A stretch of DNA of 64,000 nt. It comes from Streptomyces sp. SS1-1 (lineage in GTDB: Bacteria; Actinomycetota; Actinomycetes; Streptomycetales; Streptomycetaceae). This document shows, piece by piece, positions 29,593 through 39,265 of this stretch (positions are counted from its first letter, which is position 1; every line of letters begins with the position of its first letter). Both the position numbers and the translations under genes were made by a program. The DNA lies in the NCBI RefSeq assembly GCF_008973465.1, contig NZ_WBXN01000004.1, positions 5,930,501 to 5,994,500 on the forward strand, given 5' to 3'. Below the pieces are notes generated by a model. That model searched no databases. It was not told the DNA's origin and worked only from the letters and a program-made list of their open reading frames with translations.

Positions 29593-30537
29593 ATGAAGGC
29601 AGTGCGTTTCCACGAGTACGGCGAGCCCGGCGTCCTGCGCCACGAGGACGTGGAGCAGCCCGTCCCCGGCCCCGGCCAGGCCCGCGTCCGCGTCGCCGCG
29701 ACCTCCTTCAACCCCGTCGACGCCAACATCCGCGCCGGCTTCATGCGCGGCCCCATCCCGGTGGAGCTGCCCCACACCCCCGGCATCGACGTCGCCGGCA
29801 CGGTCGACGCGCTGGGCGAGGGGGTGGACGGCCTCACGGTCGGCGACGAGGTCGTCGGCTTCCTGCCGATGGACGGCGCCGGAGCCGCCGCCGAGTACGT
29901 CCTCGCACCGGCGGACGTCCTCGCGCCGGCACCGAAGAGCGTCCCCCTGGCGGACGCCGCCGCCCTTCCGGTCGTGGGCCTCACCGCGTACCAGGCCCTG
30001 TTCGACCACGGCGGGCTGACGGCCGGGCAACGCGTCCTGATCAACGGGGCGGGCGGCGCCGTCGGCGGCTACGCGGTACAGCTGGCGAAGAACGCCGGCG
30101 CCCACGTCATCGCCACGGCCGGCCCGCGCAGCGCCGAGGCGGTCGCCTCCGCGGGCGCCGACGAGATCGTCGACCACACCATCACCGGCGTCACCTCGGC
30201 GGTGACGGAACCGGTCGACCTCGCGCTCAACCTCGCCCCGGTCGAACCGGCCGACCTGGCGGCGCTGGTCACCCTGGTCCGCCCCGGCGGGGCCCTCGTC
30301 AACACCACCGTGTGGATGCCCGCACCGGGCGACGAGGAGCGCGGTGTGCGGGGCGTCGACCTGTTCGTCCGCAGCGACACCGGACAGCTGGAGCGCCTGG
30401 CCGGGATGATCGACCGAGGCGAGCTGCGCGTGGACGTCGCCGAGCGGGTGCCGCTGGCCGGGCTGCCGAACCTGCACGCACGGGCCGCCGAGGGCGCGGT
30501 GCACGGCAAGGTCGTCGTCGTCACCTCCACCGCGTGA
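29593..30537 (+). CDS. NADP-dependent quinone oxidoreductase (zeta-crystallin-like MDR family)
   Basis: Medium-chain dehydrogenase/reductase without structural zinc. 314 aa from ATG 29593 (GAAGGTGAG upstream). GroES-like domain: MKAVRFHEYGEPGVLRHEDV and FNPVDANIRAG. The Rossmann NADPH site is VLINGAGGAVGGYAVQLAK. A quinone/enone reductase detoxifying role is usual for this subfamily. Regulated, by context, by the divergent MarR protein through the two palindromes. It ends before the second GGT-family gene (126 nt). Confidence 0.9.
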   Translation: MKAVRFHEYGEPGVLRHEDVEQPVPGPGQARVRVAATSFNPVDANIRAGFMRGPIPVELPHTPGIDVAGTVDALGEGVDGLTVGDEVVGFLPMDGAGAAAEYVLAPADVLAPAPKSVPLADAAALPVVGLTAYQALFDHGGLTAGQRVLINGAGGAVGGYAVQLAKNAGAHVIATAGPRSAEAVASAGADEIVDHTITGVTSAVTEPVDLALNLAPVEPADLAALVTLVRPGGALVNTTVWMPAPGDEERGVRGVDLFVRSDTGQLERLAGMIDRGELRVDVAERVPLAGLPNLHARAAEGAVHGKVVVVTSTA

Positions 30538-30663
30538 CGCCGGCCGGCCTCCACACCTTCACGGCACCCTCGCACCACGCCCCCATGGACGGTTGAACAT
30601 CGAACAGGTGGTCACGGAAGATCGGACGGACCCGTCCGCCCGACCGCGAGGTGACGCCCGGCC

Positions 30664-32487
30664 ATGTTCACCACCCGTCCCACCCTCCAGGGCACCTTCG
30701 GCATGGTGTCCTCCACCCACTGGCTGGCCTCGCAGTCCGCGATGGCGGTCCTGGAGCGCGGCGGCAACGCCTACGACGCCGCCGTGGCGGGCGCGTTCGT
30801 CCTGCACGTCGTCGAACCGCACCTGAACGGGCCGGCCGGCGAGGTGCCCATCCTCCTCGCCCCGGCGGGCGGCGAGGTGCGGGTGCTGTGCGGCCAGGGC
30901 GTCGCCCCCGCGGGCGCGACCGTCACCCACTACCGGGGCCTCGGCCTGGACCTCGTCCCCGGCACCGGCCCGCTGGCCGCCGCCGTCCCCGGCGCCTTCG
31001 ACGCCTGGATGGTCCTGCTCCGCGACCACGGCACGCTCGCGCCCGCCGACGTCCTGCAGTACGCCATCCACTACGCCGAACACGGGCACGCGCCCGTGGA
31101 GCGCGTCGGCGAGACGGTCGAGACCGTGCGGGAGCTGTTCGAGACCGAGTGGACCTCCTCCGCCGAGGTGTACCTGCCGGACGGCGAGCCGCCCCGCCCC
31201 GGCACGCTCTTCCGCAACCCGGCGCTCGCCGCCACCTGGAAACGCCTCCTCGACGAGATCGCCGGCGCCGGCGACCGCGTCGCGCTGATCGAGGCGGCGC
31301 GCGAGGTGTGGCGTACCGGGTTCATCGCCGAGGCACTGGTCCGGCAGGCGCACCGGCCCACCCTCGACACCAGCGGCGAACGCCACACCGGCACCCTCAC
31401 CGCCGCCGACCTCGCCGCCTGGTCCGCGACCTACGAGGCGCCGGCGACGTACGACTGGAACGGCTGGACCCTGTGCAAGGCCGGGCCCTGGACGCAGGGC
31501 CCGGTCCTCCTCCAGCAGCTCGCCCTGCTCCCGGACGAGCTGCCCCCGTACGGGTCCGCCGACTACGTCCACCTGCTGATCGAGAACTGCAAGCTGGCCA
31601 TGGCCGACCGGGAGGCCTGGTACGGCGACGCCGCCGAGGTGCCGCTCGCCGACCTGCTGTCCGACGCGTACAACGCCGAACGGCGCCGGCTGGTAGGCGA
31701 CACGGCCTCCTTCGAACTGCGCCCCGGCAGCCCCGGCGGCCGCACGCCAAGGCTCGGCGCCCACGCGCGGGGCGCCGCCGTCGCCACACCCGGCAACGTG
31801 CCTGGCGCGGGGGAGCCGACGGTCGCCACGTCGCCCCTGTCCCCGGTGCCGGCCGAACCCGAGGTGGCCGCCGACGGCACCACACGCGGCGACACCTGCC
31901 ACCTCGACGTCGTCGACCGGTGGGGCAACATGGTGGCGGCCACCCCGAGCGGCGGCTGGCTCCAGTCGAACCCCGTCGTGCCCGAACTCGGCTTCCCGCT
32001 CGGGACACGCCTGCAGATGACCTGGCTGGAGGAGGGCCTGCCGAGCTCCCTGACCCCAGGCCGGCGCCCCCGCACCACGCTCACCCCCAGCATCGCGCTG
32101 CGCGACGGCGTGCCCGTGCTGGCCTTCGGTACCCCTGGTGGCGACCAGCAGGACCAGTGGCAGCTGCACTTCTTCCTCGCCGTCGCCCTGCGCGGCCCGG
32201 TCCGCGGCGGCCCCGACCTCCAGGGCGCGATCGACGCCCCGAACTGGCACAACGACAGCTTCCCCGGATCGTTCCACCCGCGCGGCAGCCGGCCCGGGAG
32301 CGTCACCGTGGAGGCCCGCACCGACCCCGCGGTGGTCGACGGGCTGCGGCGGCGCGGCCACGACGTCACGGTCGGCGACGCCTGGTCGGAGGGCCGCCTG
32401 TGCGCGGTCGCCCGCGACCCCGCGACCGGCGTCCTGTCGGCCGCGGCGAACCCGCGCGGCATGCAGGGGTACGCCGTCGGACGCTGA
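30664..32487 (+). CDS. Gamma-glutamyltransferase-family protein, cytoplasmic type
   Basis: 607 aa from ATG 30664 (GAGGTGA upstream). A GGT-fold Ntn-hydrolase without a signal peptide, so probably cytosolic. Family marks: MAVLERGGNAYDAAVAGAFVL and the processing site TRGDTCHLDVVDRWGNMV, with Thr at the expected nucleophile position, then FGTPGGDQQDQWQLHFFL. Compared with true GGT, the N-terminal glycine loop reads LNGPAGEVPILL and a 60-residue Pro/Ala-rich insert lies before the cleavage site (about 345-410). It is close to the YwrD/oxamate-amidohydrolase-like branch; substrate unknown. Confidence 0.85.
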   Translation: MFTTRPTLQGTFGMVSSTHWLASQSAMAVLERGGNAYDAAVAGAFVLHVVEPHLNGPAGEVPILLAPAGGEVRVLCGQGVAPAGATVTHYRGLGLDLVPGTGPLAAAVPGAFDAWMVLLRDHGTLAPADVLQYAIHYAEHGHAPVERVGETVETVRELFETEWTSSAEVYLPDGEPPRPGTLFRNPALAATWKRLLDEIAGAGDRVALIEAAREVWRTGFIAEALVRQAHRPTLDTSGERHTGTLTAADLAAWSATYEAPATYDWNGWTLCKAGPWTQGPVLLQQLALLPDELPPYGSADYVHLLIENCKLAMADREAWYGDAAEVPLADLLSDAYNAERRRLVGDTASFELRPGSPGGRTPRLGAHARGAAVATPGNVPGAGEPTVATSPLSPVPAEPEVAADGTTRGDTCHLDVVDRWGNMVAATPSGGWLQSNPVVPELGFPLGTRLQMTWLEEGLPSSLTPGRRPRTTLTPSIALRDGVPVLAFGTPGGDQQDQWQLHFFLAVALRGPVRGGPDLQGAIDAPNWHNDSFPGSFHPRGSRPGSVTVEARTDPAVVDGLRRRGHDVTVGDAWSEGRLCAVARDPATGVLSAAANPRGMQGYAVGR

Positions 32488-32586
32488 CGGACCACGGATG
32501 ATCTCCGCCCCGCGAGTTCACCGGGAGGCCGTCCGCAGGTCACCCGGCGGGCGGGCGTTGTCAGTGCCGCGTGTTTCCATGGACGG

Positions 32587-33444
32587 GTGATCGAAGACAA
32601 CGAAACCATCGAAGAGTTTCTCGCCCGGCACAGCACCGACGTGGAGGACGCCGTCCGCAAGGCGGCGGCCGCCGAGATCATGCCCCGTTTCCGCCGGCTC
32701 GCCGACCACGAGGTCGACCGCAAGAGCGGGCCGCACGACCTGGTGACCGACGCCGACCGGCTCGCCGAGCGGTACCTCACGGACGCCCTCGGCGCCCTCC
32801 TGCCCGGCTCGGTCGTCGTCGGCGAGGAGGCGGTGCACGCCGACCCGTCCGTGTACGAGGCGATCCGCGGCGACGCCCCGGTGTGGATCGTCGACCCCGT
32901 CGACGGAACCCGCCAGTTCGTGCACGGCGACACCGGCTTCTGCACCCTGGTCGCCCTCGCCGTACGCGGCGAGGTGCTCGCCTCCTGGACGTACGCGCCC
33001 GCCCTCGACCGGCTGGCCACCGCCGTCCGCGGCCGGGGCGCCTTCCTCGACGGCGAGCGGCTGCGCGCCGGGTCCCCGGACCCCGCCCGCGACCTGCGGG
33101 TCGCCACCTCCCACCCCGACTTCACCACCGACGAGCAGAAGCGGTCCCTCCTCGGACTGTGGACCGACGGCGTCGCCCCGCGCCCGTGCGGATCGGCGGG
33201 CCTGGAGTATCTTGCGGTCGCCCGGGGCGACTTGGACGCCGTCGCCTTCGGATGGGAGGCGGCCTGGGACCACGCGGCCGGACTGCTGCTCGTACAGGAG
33301 GCGGGCGGCGCCCACCTGAGCCACACGGGCGAGCCGTTCCGTATCACCGGGGGCAACGCCCTGCCGTTCACGGCGGCCCGCGACGAGGCCACCGCCCGGC
33401 GGGTCGCGGGACTCCTGTCCGGCGAAGCGCGCAGCGCGGCATAG
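32587..33444 (+). CDS. Inositol monophosphatase-family phosphatase (HisN/IMPase-like)
   Basis: Mg-dependent sugar or histidinol phosphate phosphatase. 285 aa, GTG 32587. Metal motifs: DLVTDADRLAE, VVGEEAVHAD, WIVDPVDGTRQFVHGD and the second Asp in FGWEAAWDHAAGLLLVQEAGG. The typical length is 260-290. Homologues include HisN of Corynebacterium and inositol-1-phosphatase; the substrate cannot be chosen from sequence and there is no his gene nearby. Confidence 0.9.
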   Translation: MIEDNETIEEFLARHSTDVEDAVRKAAAAEIMPRFRRLADHEVDRKSGPHDLVTDADRLAERYLTDALGALLPGSVVVGEEAVHADPSVYEAIRGDAPVWIVDPVDGTRQFVHGDTGFCTLVALAVRGEVLASWTYAPALDRLATAVRGRGAFLDGERLRAGSPDPARDLRVATSHPDFTTDEQKRSLLGLWTDGVAPRPCGSAGLEYLAVARGDLDAVAFGWEAAWDHAAGLLLVQEAGGAHLSHTGEPFRITGGNALPFTAARDEATARRVAGLLSGEARSAA

Positions 33445-33529
33445 GACGCGCAAGAGGCGCAAGAGGGGTAGGAGGCGCAAGAGGCGTAGGAATAGAGTCC
33501 GCCGTGGGGGACGTGGGGGACGTGGGGGA
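33444..33529 (+). repeat. Short tandem repeats between two genes
   Basis: A purine-rich run with three GCGCAAGAG-type units (about 33448-33482) is followed by three exact tandem copies of CGTGGGGGA (33503-33529). It occupies the 3' non-coding space after the phosphatase gene and before the oxidoreductase. It is not seen elsewhere in the window; likely replication-slippage repeats with no evident role. Confidence 0.7.
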
Positions 33530-33610
33530 GCGGAGGTGGGGCCGCGAAGGCCCGGCTTATCCTGATCCCTCTAGGCCGCCGCCTGACGAAGGGGTCCGAA
33601 GGTGCCGTCG

Positions 33611-35023
33611 ATGCTCGACGCAGTCGTGGTGGGTGCGGGACCGAACGGCCTGACCGCCGCCGTGGAGCTGGCCCGCCGCGGCTTCTCCGTGGCCGTGTTC
33701 GAGGCCCGGGACACCGTCGGCGGCGGGGCCCGCACGGAGGAGCTGACGCTGCCCGGCTTCCGGCACGACCCGTGCTCCGCCGCGCACCCCCTCGGCATCA
33801 ACTCGCCCGCCTTCCGGGCGATGCCGCTCGACCGCCACGGCCTCGAGTGGCTGCACGCGGACCTGCCGATGGCCCACCCCTTCGCCGACGGCACCGCCGC
33901 CGTGCTGTCCCGGTCCGTCGCCGAGACGGCCGCCTCCTTCGGGCCGCGCGACGCGGGGACGTACCGCCGGCTGGTCGCCCCGTTCCTGTCCAAGTGGGAC
34001 ACGCTGGCACGGGACTTCATGTCGCTGCCCCTCACCGCGCTGCCCCGCGACCCGGTGACCCTCGCCCGGTTCGGCCTGACCGGGCTGCCCCCGTCGACCT
34101 GGCTGATGCGCCGCTTCCGCGACGAGCGGGCGCGCGCCCTGTTCTCCGGCCTGGTGGCGCATGTGATGGCCCCGCTGAGCGGCTTCGCGACCGGCGCCAT
34201 CGGCCTGGTCTTCGCCCTCGCCGCGCACGCCCGCGGCTGGCCCGTCGCCCGGGGCGGCTCCCAGGCGATCTCCGACGCCCTCACCGCCTACCTGAAGGAC
34301 CTCGGCGGCGCCGTGCACACCGACTACGAGGTGAAGCGGCTCGACGACCTGCCGCCCGCGCGGGCGTACGTCTTCGACACCTCGCCGACCGCGCTGGCCC
34401 GGATCGCCGGCTTCGGCGGCTACTACGACGACTACCGGTACGGCTCCGGCGTCTTCAAGATCGACTACGCGCTGGACGGCCCGGTGCCCTGGACCGCCCC
34501 GGAGGCCCGGCGGGCCGGCACCGTGCAGATCGGCGCGGACAGCGCGGAGATCGGGGCGGCGCTGCGGGCCGCGTCACGCGAGGGACACGCGCCCGACCGC
34601 CCGTTCCTGATCACCGTGCAGCCCAGCGTCGCCGACCCCACCCGCGCCCCCGACGGCAAGCACGTCTTCTGGGCGTACGGCCATGTCCCCAACGGCTGGA
34701 CCGGCGACCTCACGGACGCCCTGGAACGCCAACTGGAGCGCTACGCCCCCGGGTTCCGCGACCGGGTCCTCGCCCGCGCCACGGCCGGCCCCGCCGAACT
34801 CGCCGCCCGCAACGCCAACTACGTCGGCGGCGACATCGGCACCGGCGCCGCCTCCGGACTCCAGCTCCTGCTGCGCCCCAAGCTGTCGCTGTTCCCGTAC
34901 CGCACCCCGCACCCCGCGATCTACCTGTGCTCGTCCGCGACCCCGCCCGGCCCGGGCGTACACGGCATGGCGGGGCACAACGCGGCCAAGGCGGTCTGGC
35001 GCCGCCTGCGCCAGGAGCCCTGA
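33611..35023 (+). CDS. FAD-dependent phytoene dehydrogenase-like oxidoreductase
   Basis: 470 aa from ATG 33611; CCGAAGG lies 6-10 nt upstream and overlaps an alternative GTG at 33602. The N-terminal dinucleotide fold is LDAVVVGAGPNGLTAAVELARRGFSVAVFEA, followed by the GGGARTEELTLPGF motif of amine oxidase/phytoene desaturase relatives. The C-terminal FAD motif is HPAIYLCSSATPPGPGVHGMAGHNAAK. It is of the uncharacterised NAD(P)/FAD oxidoreductase type (PYROXD2-like), not near carotenoid genes. Substrate unknown. It is followed by the macro-domain gene after 25 nt. Confidence 0.88.
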   Translation: MLDAVVVGAGPNGLTAAVELARRGFSVAVFEARDTVGGGARTEELTLPGFRHDPCSAAHPLGINSPAFRAMPLDRHGLEWLHADLPMAHPFADGTAAVLSRSVAETAASFGPRDAGTYRRLVAPFLSKWDTLARDFMSLPLTALPRDPVTLARFGLTGLPPSTWLMRRFRDERARALFSGLVAHVMAPLSGFATGAIGLVFALAAHARGWPVARGGSQAISDALTAYLKDLGGAVHTDYEVKRLDDLPPARAYVFDTSPTALARIAGFGGYYDDYRYGSGVFKIDYALDGPVPWTAPEARRAGTVQIGADSAEIGAALRAASREGHAPDRPFLITVQPSVADPTRAPDGKHVFWAYGHVPNGWTGDLTDALERQLERYAPGFRDRVLARATAGPAELAARNANYVGGDIGTGAASGLQLLLRPKLSLFPYRTPHPAIYLCSSATPPGPGVHGMAGHNAAKAVWRRLRQEP

Positions 35024-35048
35024 CCAGCACGTCTGTGAGGAACAGAGC

Positions 35049-35561
<513 letters not shown>

Positions 35562-35593
35562 ACACCGTCCGCGGCTGATCCGTACCCCCTGCC

Positions 35594-36106
35594 GTGGAGA
35601 CGCACCAGGCACACCAGGCACCCGTGAGGAACCGAGGAGGCGGCACCCGGGGAGCCGGTGCGCGCCGCCGGGCCGCGATCGTCGCCGGACTGGCGGCCCC
35701 CCTGCTCCTGACGACCGCGTGCGGCGGCGGCACCGGTCCCGCCGCCGCGTCGAGCGGCCCGCCGAAGATCTCCGCCGCCGAGGCCGGGGTGGTGGCCCCG
35801 GCGAAGGTCGAGGTGATCGCCGGCCTCACCGGGTGCCAGGTGAAGATCAGGACCGAGGCCGACGAGCTGCGCGAGGGCGTCTGCCGGACGAAGCACGGCG
35901 ACTACCTCGTCACGACGTTCCCGAAGGAGAAGCTGAAGCGGGACTGGCTGGACGCGGCCGCCGTCTACGGCGGCACGTATCTGGTCGGCACCCGGTGGGT
36001 GGTCAGCGCCGAGCCGGCCGTGCTGGAGCGGCTGCGGCCCCGGCTGGGCGGCCGCATCGAGCGCCTGAGCGGCATCGGCCCGAGCGCCGCCCCCGCGTCC
36101 CCCTGA
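35594..36106 (+). CDS. Small lipoprotein of unknown function
   Basis: 170 aa from GTG 35594. Twin-arginine-like basic N-terminus (RRRAAIVAGLAAPLLLTTACGGG) with a clear lipobox LTTAC, so probably a membrane lipoprotein. The mature part is a compact alpha/beta domain with two cysteines (GLTGCQVKIRTEADELREGVCRTKHGDY) likely disulphide-linked, ending VGTRWVVSAEPAVLERLRPRLGG. It resembles small Streptomyces lipoproteins of no assigned role. It is 32 nt after the macro-domain gene. Confidence 0.75.
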   Translation: METHQAHQAPVRNRGGGTRGAGARRRAAIVAGLAAPLLLTTACGGGTGPAAASSGPPKISAAEAGVVAPAKVEVIAGLTGCQVKIRTEADELREGVCRTKHGDYLVTTFPKEKLKRDWLDAAAVYGGTYLVGTRWVVSAEPAVLERLRPRLGGRIERLSGIGPSAAPASP

Positions 36107-36208
36107 GGCACGCTGAGCCGCGAGGCGATCCGCCGCCGCCCAGGCCGGCCGACGTCCGCGTCGGATTCTCGCCAGCGCTCACCCGGCCCGGTCCCCGATG
36201 CTGGACGC

Positions 36209-37690
36209 ATGAGCCAGGGGATGCACACCGACGTCGAGCGCTGCGTGCGCGCCGTACGGTCGAAGGACGCCCGCTTCGACGGATGGTTCTTCACGGCGGT
36301 CGTCACGACCGGGATCTACTGCCGGCCCAGCTGCCCCGCGGTCCCGCCCAGGCCCGCGAACATGCGCTTCTTCCCGAGTGCCGCCGCCTGCCAGCAGGCC
36401 GGCTTCCGCGCCTGCAAGCGGTGCCGCCCCGACACCAGTCCTGGTTCCCCCGAGTGGAACCAGCGCGCCGACGTCGTGGCCCGCGCGATGCGGCTGATCG
36501 CCGACGGGGTGGTGGACCGCGAGGGCGTCCCCGGCCTCGCCGCGCGCCTCGGCTACAGCACCCGGCAGATCGAACGCCAGCTCCTCGCCGAGCTCGGCGC
36601 CGGCCCGCTCGCCCTGGCCCGCGCCCAGCGCGCCCAGACCGCGCGGCTCCTCATCGAGACCACCTCCCTGCCCATGGCGGACATCGCCTTCGCGGCCGGC
36701 TTCGCCTCCGTGCGCACCTTCAACGACACCGTCCGCGAGGTCTTCGCCCTCGCCCCGACCGACCTGCGTGCCCGGGCACCCCGTTCCGCCGAGAGCGGCA
36801 CCGCGGGCGCCCTCACCCTGCGCCTGCCGTTCCGCGCCCCTCTCAACCCCGACAACCTCTTCGGGCATCTCGCGGCGACCGCCGTGCCCGGCGTCGAGGA
36901 GTGGCGGGACGGCGCGTACCGGCGCACGCTCCGGCTGCCGTACGGGCACGGCATCGTGGCGCTGAGCCCGCGCCCCGACCACATCGCCTGCCGTCTCACC
37001 CTCAGTGACCTGCGCGATCTCACCGTCGCGACCAGCCGGTGCCGGCGGCTGCTCGACCTCGACGCCGACCCGGTCGCCGTCGACGACCAGCTGCGCACCG
37101 ACCCGGTGCTCGCGCCGCTGGTCGACAAGGCCCCCGGACGCCGGGTCCCGCGCACGGTCGACGAGGCCGAGTTCGCCGTACGGGCCGTGCTCGGGCAGCA
37201 GGTCTCCACGGCGGCCGCCCGCACCCACGCGGCCCGCCTGGTCACCGCGCACGGCGAACCGGTGGACGACCCCGAGGGCGGTCTCACCCACCTCTTCCCG
37301 GAGCCCGCGGCCCTGGCCTCGGTGGACCCCGAGGCCCTGGCGATGCCCCGCAGCCGCCGCACCACGCTGACGACCCTGGTCCACCGGCTCGCCGACGGTG
37401 ACCTCCGCCTCGGCCCCGACAGCGACCGGCCCGAGACGCGGGCGAAGCTGCTGTCCCTGCCGGGCTTCGGCCCCTGGACGGCCGACGTCATCGCGATGCG
37501 CGCCCTCGGCGACCCCGACGCCTTCCTCCCCACCGACCTCGGCGTCCGCCGCGCCGCCCGCGAACTGGGCCTGCCGTCCACCCCGGCGGCCCTCACCGCC
37601 CGCGCCACCGCCTGGCGCCCCTGGCGGGCCTACGCCGTCCAGTACCTGTGGGCGACGGACAGCCACCCCATCAACGTCCTCCCCGCATAA
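36209..37690 (+). CDS. alkA: Ada-type regulator fused to AlkA 3-methyladenine DNA glycosylase
   Basis: Repairs alkylated bases and probably senses methylation damage. 493 aa from ATG 36209. Three parts: Ada Zn-binding N-domain (residues 10-80) with the methyl-acceptor Cys of GIYCRPSCPA and the partner pair ACKRCRPD; an AraC-type HTH (90-190: LAARLGYSTRQIERQL, ADIAFAAGFASVRTFNDTVRE); and AlkA_N plus HhH-GPD glycosylase (200-493) with the hairpin LPGFGPWTADVIAMRALGD and catalytic Asp in LPTDLGVRR. This fusion is common in actinobacteria. The ogt gene follows at 10 nt, so they are an operon. Confidence 0.95.
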   Translation: MSQGMHTDVERCVRAVRSKDARFDGWFFTAVVTTGIYCRPSCPAVPPRPANMRFFPSAAACQQAGFRACKRCRPDTSPGSPEWNQRADVVARAMRLIADGVVDREGVPGLAARLGYSTRQIERQLLAELGAGPLALARAQRAQTARLLIETTSLPMADIAFAAGFASVRTFNDTVREVFALAPTDLRARAPRSAESGTAGALTLRLPFRAPLNPDNLFGHLAATAVPGVEEWRDGAYRRTLRLPYGHGIVALSPRPDHIACRLTLSDLRDLTVATSRCRRLLDLDADPVAVDDQLRTDPVLAPLVDKAPGRRVPRTVDEAEFAVRAVLGQQVSTAAARTHAARLVTAHGEPVDDPEGGLTHLFPEPAALASVDPEALAMPRSRRTTLTTLVHRLADGDLRLGPDSDRPETRAKLLSLPGFGPWTADVIAMRALGDPDAFLPTDLGVRRAARELGLPSTPAALTARATAWRPWRAYAVQYLWATDSHPINVLPA

Positions 37691-37700
37691 GGAGAAACCG

Positions 37701-38183
37701 GTGCGACAGCACACCGTCATCGACAGCCCGTACGGCCCGCTCACCCTCGTCGCCGACGACGGCGTCCTGTGCGGCCTCTACATGACCGACCAGCGCCACC
37801 GCCCCGCCGAGGAGACCTTCGGCCCCCGCGACGCGACCCCCTTCGCCCGGGCCGAGGAACAACTCGAGGCGTACTTCGCGGGCACGCTGCGGGAGTTCAC
37901 CCTCCCCCTGCGCCTGGCGGGCACCCCGTTCCAGCGCAGCGTCTGGGACGCCCTGCGCACCATCCCCTACGGCGAGACCCGCACCTACGGCCAACTCGCC
38001 GACGCCCTGGGCAAGCCGGGCGCCTCCCGAGCCGTCGGCCTCGCCAACGGCAGAAACCCGATCGGCATCATCGTCCCCTGCCACCGAGTGGTGGGCGCCT
38101 CCGGATCCCTCACCGGCTACGGCGGCGGCCTCCCCCGCAAGCAGCGCCTCCTGGCGTTCGAGAGCGGGGCGGCCCTGTTCTGA
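37701..38183 (+). CDS. ogt: Methylated-DNA--protein-cysteine methyltransferase
   Basis: Transfers methyl groups from O6-methylguanine to its own cysteine (suicide enzyme). 160 aa from GTG 37701, with AAGGAG just upstream. The active site is PCHRVVGASGSLTGYGGG (Cys acceptor); the HTH is IPYGETRTYGQLADALGKPGASRAVGLANGRNP. It is co-transcribed with the Ada/AlkA fusion, forming a complete adaptive-response module. Convergent with the sirtuin gene, 9 nt apart. Confidence 0.96.
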   Translation: MRQHTVIDSPYGPLTLVADDGVLCGLYMTDQRHRPAEETFGPRDATPFARAEEQLEAYFAGTLREFTLPLRLAGTPFQRSVWDALRTIPYGETRTYGQLADALGKPGASRAVGLANGRNPIGIIVPCHRVVGASGSLTGYGGGLPRKQRLLAFESGAALF

Positions 38184-38192
38184 GGGCGTGCC

Positions 38193-38924
38193 TCAGGCGT
38201 CCTTGCCGATCCGCCGCAGCAGCTCCGGCAACGCCGTCCCGATCGGTTCGCGGACGACCTCGTCGGCCAGGTCGTCGTACGGGGTCGGTTCGGCGTTGAC
38301 GATGATCAGGCGGGCGCCGTGGTCCGCGGCGACGCCTGCCAGGCCGGCGGCGGGCTGGACCTGGAGGCTGGAGCCGACCGCGATGAAGACCTGGCAGGCC
38401 TTGGTGATCGCGACCGCCTGGCCGAGGACCTCCGGGTCGAGCCGTTCGCCGAACATCACCGTCGCGGACTTCAGGACGCCGCCGCACTCCAGGCACGGCG
38501 GGTCGTCCTCGCCGGCGTCGACCCGGGCCAGGGCGTCCGCCATGGGGGAGCGGGCGTGGCACTTGGTGCACACCACCTGCCGTTCCGTGCCGTGCAGCTC
38601 CAGGACCTTGCGGGCGGGCAGGCCGGCCTGCTGGTGCAGCCCGTCCACGTTCTGTGTGAGCACCCGCACCGGCACCCCCGAGCGCTCCAGCTCGGCGACC
38701 GCGTGGTGCGCCGCGTTGGGCTCGGGGCGCCGCGCGTGGTTCTCCCGCCGCAGCAGCCAGGACCGGCGCCGGACGTCCGGGTCCGCCATGTAGTACTCGT
38801 ACGTCACGAGCTTCTCGGCGTCCGGGTCGCGCCGCCACAGGCCGTTCGGCCCGCGGTAGTCGGGGATGCCCGAGTCGGTCGAGATGCCGGCACCGCTGAG
38901 CAGGGCCACGAGGGGCTTGGTCAT
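38193..38924 (-). CDS. cobB: NAD-dependent protein deacylase (sirtuin)
   Basis: Removes acetyl or succinyl groups from lysine using NAD, releasing nicotinamide and O-acyl-ADP-ribose. 243 aa from ATG 38924. NAD-binding GAGISTDSGIPDYRG, catalytic LTQNVDGLHQQAG and ELHG (His), zinc Cys-x2-Cys pairs (VVCTKCHAR; PCLECGG) and VGSSLQVQPAAGL are complete. No Tyr/Arg pair for desuccinylation is obvious in the usual place (NHARRPEPN), so deacetylation is more likely. A macro-domain gene nearby could process its product. Confidence 0.94.
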   Translation of the reverse strand: MTKPLVALLSGAGISTDSGIPDYRGPNGLWRRDPDAEKLVTYEYYMADPDVRRRSWLLRRENHARRPEPNAAHHAVAELERSGVPVRVLTQNVDGLHQQAGLPARKVLELHGTERQVVCTKCHARSPMADALARVDAGEDDPPCLECGGVLKSATVMFGERLDPEVLGQAVAITKACQVFIAVGSSLQVQPAAGLAGVAADHGARLIIVNAEPTPYDDLADEVVREPIGTALPELLRRIGKDA

Positions 38925-39017
38925 GCGGCCGAGGGTAGGACGGGCGGCGGGAGCGCGGCGAATGGATATTCGAGCAAGCATCGCGTACGCCGGGCCGCCC
39001 GGTGCTAGCGTGCCCGC

Positions 39018-39218
39018 ATGGCCAAGGTCACCGTCTCGCTCGATGCCGAACTCGTCGTGGAGGCCATGGTCCTCGCGGGCGTCGGCAGCCCCAAGGACGC
39101 CGTGGAACTCGTGCTGCGCGACTACGTCCAGCGCGGTCACCGCACCGAGGCGCGGGTCGCCGAGCGCGACGAGGCGCTGCGCGAGGTGGACGTCCGGCCC
39201 CGGGACGTCGAGGGCTGA
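39018..39218 (+). CDS. VapB-type antitoxin without neighbouring toxin
   Basis: 66 aa from ATG 39018. Ribbon-helix-helix start MAKVTVSLDAELVVEAMVLAGVGSPKDAVELVLRDYV, as in the VapB/DUF2191 family, then a charged tail. A PIN-domain VapC toxin would be expected immediately downstream, but the next gene is a convergent NUDIX hydrolase. Hence an orphan antitoxin or a DNA-binding protein of other role. Confidence 0.75.
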   Translation: MAKVTVSLDAELVVEAMVLAGVGSPKDAVELVLRDYVQRGHRTEARVAERDEALREVDVRPRDVEG

Positions 39219-39265
39219 CCCGCCGGACCCAGGCCCCGTCACTTCGAGGGCTGACCCCGGCCGGG

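Noticed and set aside
33503..33529. CRISPR-like repeat array
   Set aside because: Units are contiguous 9-mers without spacers; no cas genes in the window.
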